64,000 nucleotides of DNA from positions 831,366 through 895,365 of the forward strand of contig NC_043743.1 in the NCBI RefSeq assembly GCF_004337985.1. Direction: 5' to 3'. The DNA comes from Pyricularia pennisetigena. Its lineage: Eukaryota > Ascomycota > Sordariomycetes > Magnaporthales > Pyriculariaceae. A program made the position numbers and the translations under genes. The notes under the pieces were generated by a model. That model saw nothing but the letters and a program-made list of their open reading frames with translations, did no database searches and was not told the DNA's origin. This document shows positions 63,790 to 64,000 of this stretch, piece after piece (position 1 is the stretch's first letter; the number at the start of each line of letters is the position of its first letter).

Positions 63790-64000
63790 TTAGATGCCGG
63801 CGTCGGTGCGCCAACCCTCAACTGGCAGAGGGAAGGTTTGGCACCAGGCCGCGATCTCTTTCTTAAGCTCGTTAATCCTGGAGACCTCGCCCGAAGCAAC
63901 CTTGGCCTTGAAGTCTTTGAGCTTGTTGGCCTCCTTGGGCAGAGCAGCCTGGACATCCTTGCAAATCTTGATGCTCTCGTCGATGTATTTGGCGACACGC
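63790..64000 (-). CDS. serine hydroxymethyltransferase, C-terminal fragment (69 codons seen)
   Basis: The minus-strand frame enters from beyond the window end and stops with TAA at 63792-63790. The visible residues include RVAKYIDESIKICKDVQAAL, KLKDFKAKVASGEV and INELKKEIAAW, then FPLPVEGWRTDAGI. These are the last helices of serine hydroxymethyltransferase, ending in the conserved FPLPxxGW. The enzyme moves the serine hydroxymethyl group to tetrahydrofolate, making glycine, and needs pyridoxal phosphate; the active site lies outside the window. Whether it is the cytosolic or the mitochondrial isoform cannot be told without the N-terminus. The overlapping 63738-63998 frame is a shadow. Confidence 0.85.
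   Translation of the reverse strand, partial: RVAKYIDESIKICKDVQAALPKEANKLKDFKAKVASGEVSRINELKKEIAAWCQTFPLPVEGWRTDAGI

Noticed and set aside
1..64000. CRISPR arrays, insertion sequences, bacterial operons, prophage
   Set aside because: None seen; intron structure and gene families are eukaryotic, and no array of regularly spaced repeats or transposase frame exists.

Overview
This 64 kb window is nuclear DNA from a filamentous ascomycete. The genes are compact, with short introns of about 58 to 180 bp (GTAAGT-like donors, CTAAC-like branch sites, YAG acceptors). Coding regions are GC-rich and intergenic regions AT-rich. The families are typically fungal: a Zn2Cys6 regulator, a two-pore TOK-type K+ channel, MET10, SPT7, NAB3, SRO7 and a FRE-like reductase. 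Overall protein character suggests Sordariomycetes, perhaps near Pyricularia/Magnaporthales; that placement is inference only. No operons, CRISPR arrays, prophage or recognisable transposons are present. Two runs of N (27426-27618 and 62379-62793) are assembly gaps.

Left part (1-20.5 kb): the 3' end of an ABCA-type ABC transporter, a small TPR-like protein and a SET-domain protein, all on +. On - follow a 988-aa Zn2Cys6 regulator resembling the Rgt1 glucose-response family and a TOK-type outward-rectifier K+ channel. Then come a mitochondrial-looking alpha/beta-hydrolase-like protein (+), an intron-containing tRNA-Tyr (-), an alpha/beta hydrolase (+) and a three-HMA copper P1B-ATPase (-).

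Middle (20.5-46 kb): a 3.7 kb gene-poor stretch separates the copper pump from the divergent sulfite reductase flavoprotein subunit (MET10). After the first gap and another gene-poor stretch lies a 1599-aa SEC7/PH Arf-GEF. A - strand series follows: SRO7/tomosyn-like exocytosis protein, CaM kinase I, and a three-exon mitochondrial GGQ peptidyl-tRNA hydrolase (ICT1/Pth4-like) reconstructed here by splicing. A tRNA-like remnant with a 12-bp perfect inverted repeat sits at 37.0-37.1 kb.

Right part (46-64 kb): NAB3 (+); a - strand trio of LETM1-like protein, NmrA-like Rossmann protein and ferric-reductase-like flavocytochrome; a secreted Pro-rich protein of unknown function (+); a VanZ-like membrane protein (-); the SAGA subunit SPT7 (+); and the C-terminus of serine hydroxymethyltransferase (-), cut by the window end.

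Most genes are unrelated housekeeping functions. Loose themes are redox and metal chemistry (copper pump, sulfite reductase, ferric reductase, NmrA-like sensor), secretion (SEC7 GEF, SRO7) and mitochondrial maintenance (ICT1-like, LETM1-like). I see no clear new multi-gene system. The best leads are the secreted Pro-rich protein, a possible degenerate or cryptic gene in the 20.5-24.1 kb stretch, the tRNA-like hairpin locus, and deviations in conserved motifs of the copper pump and ferric reductase.
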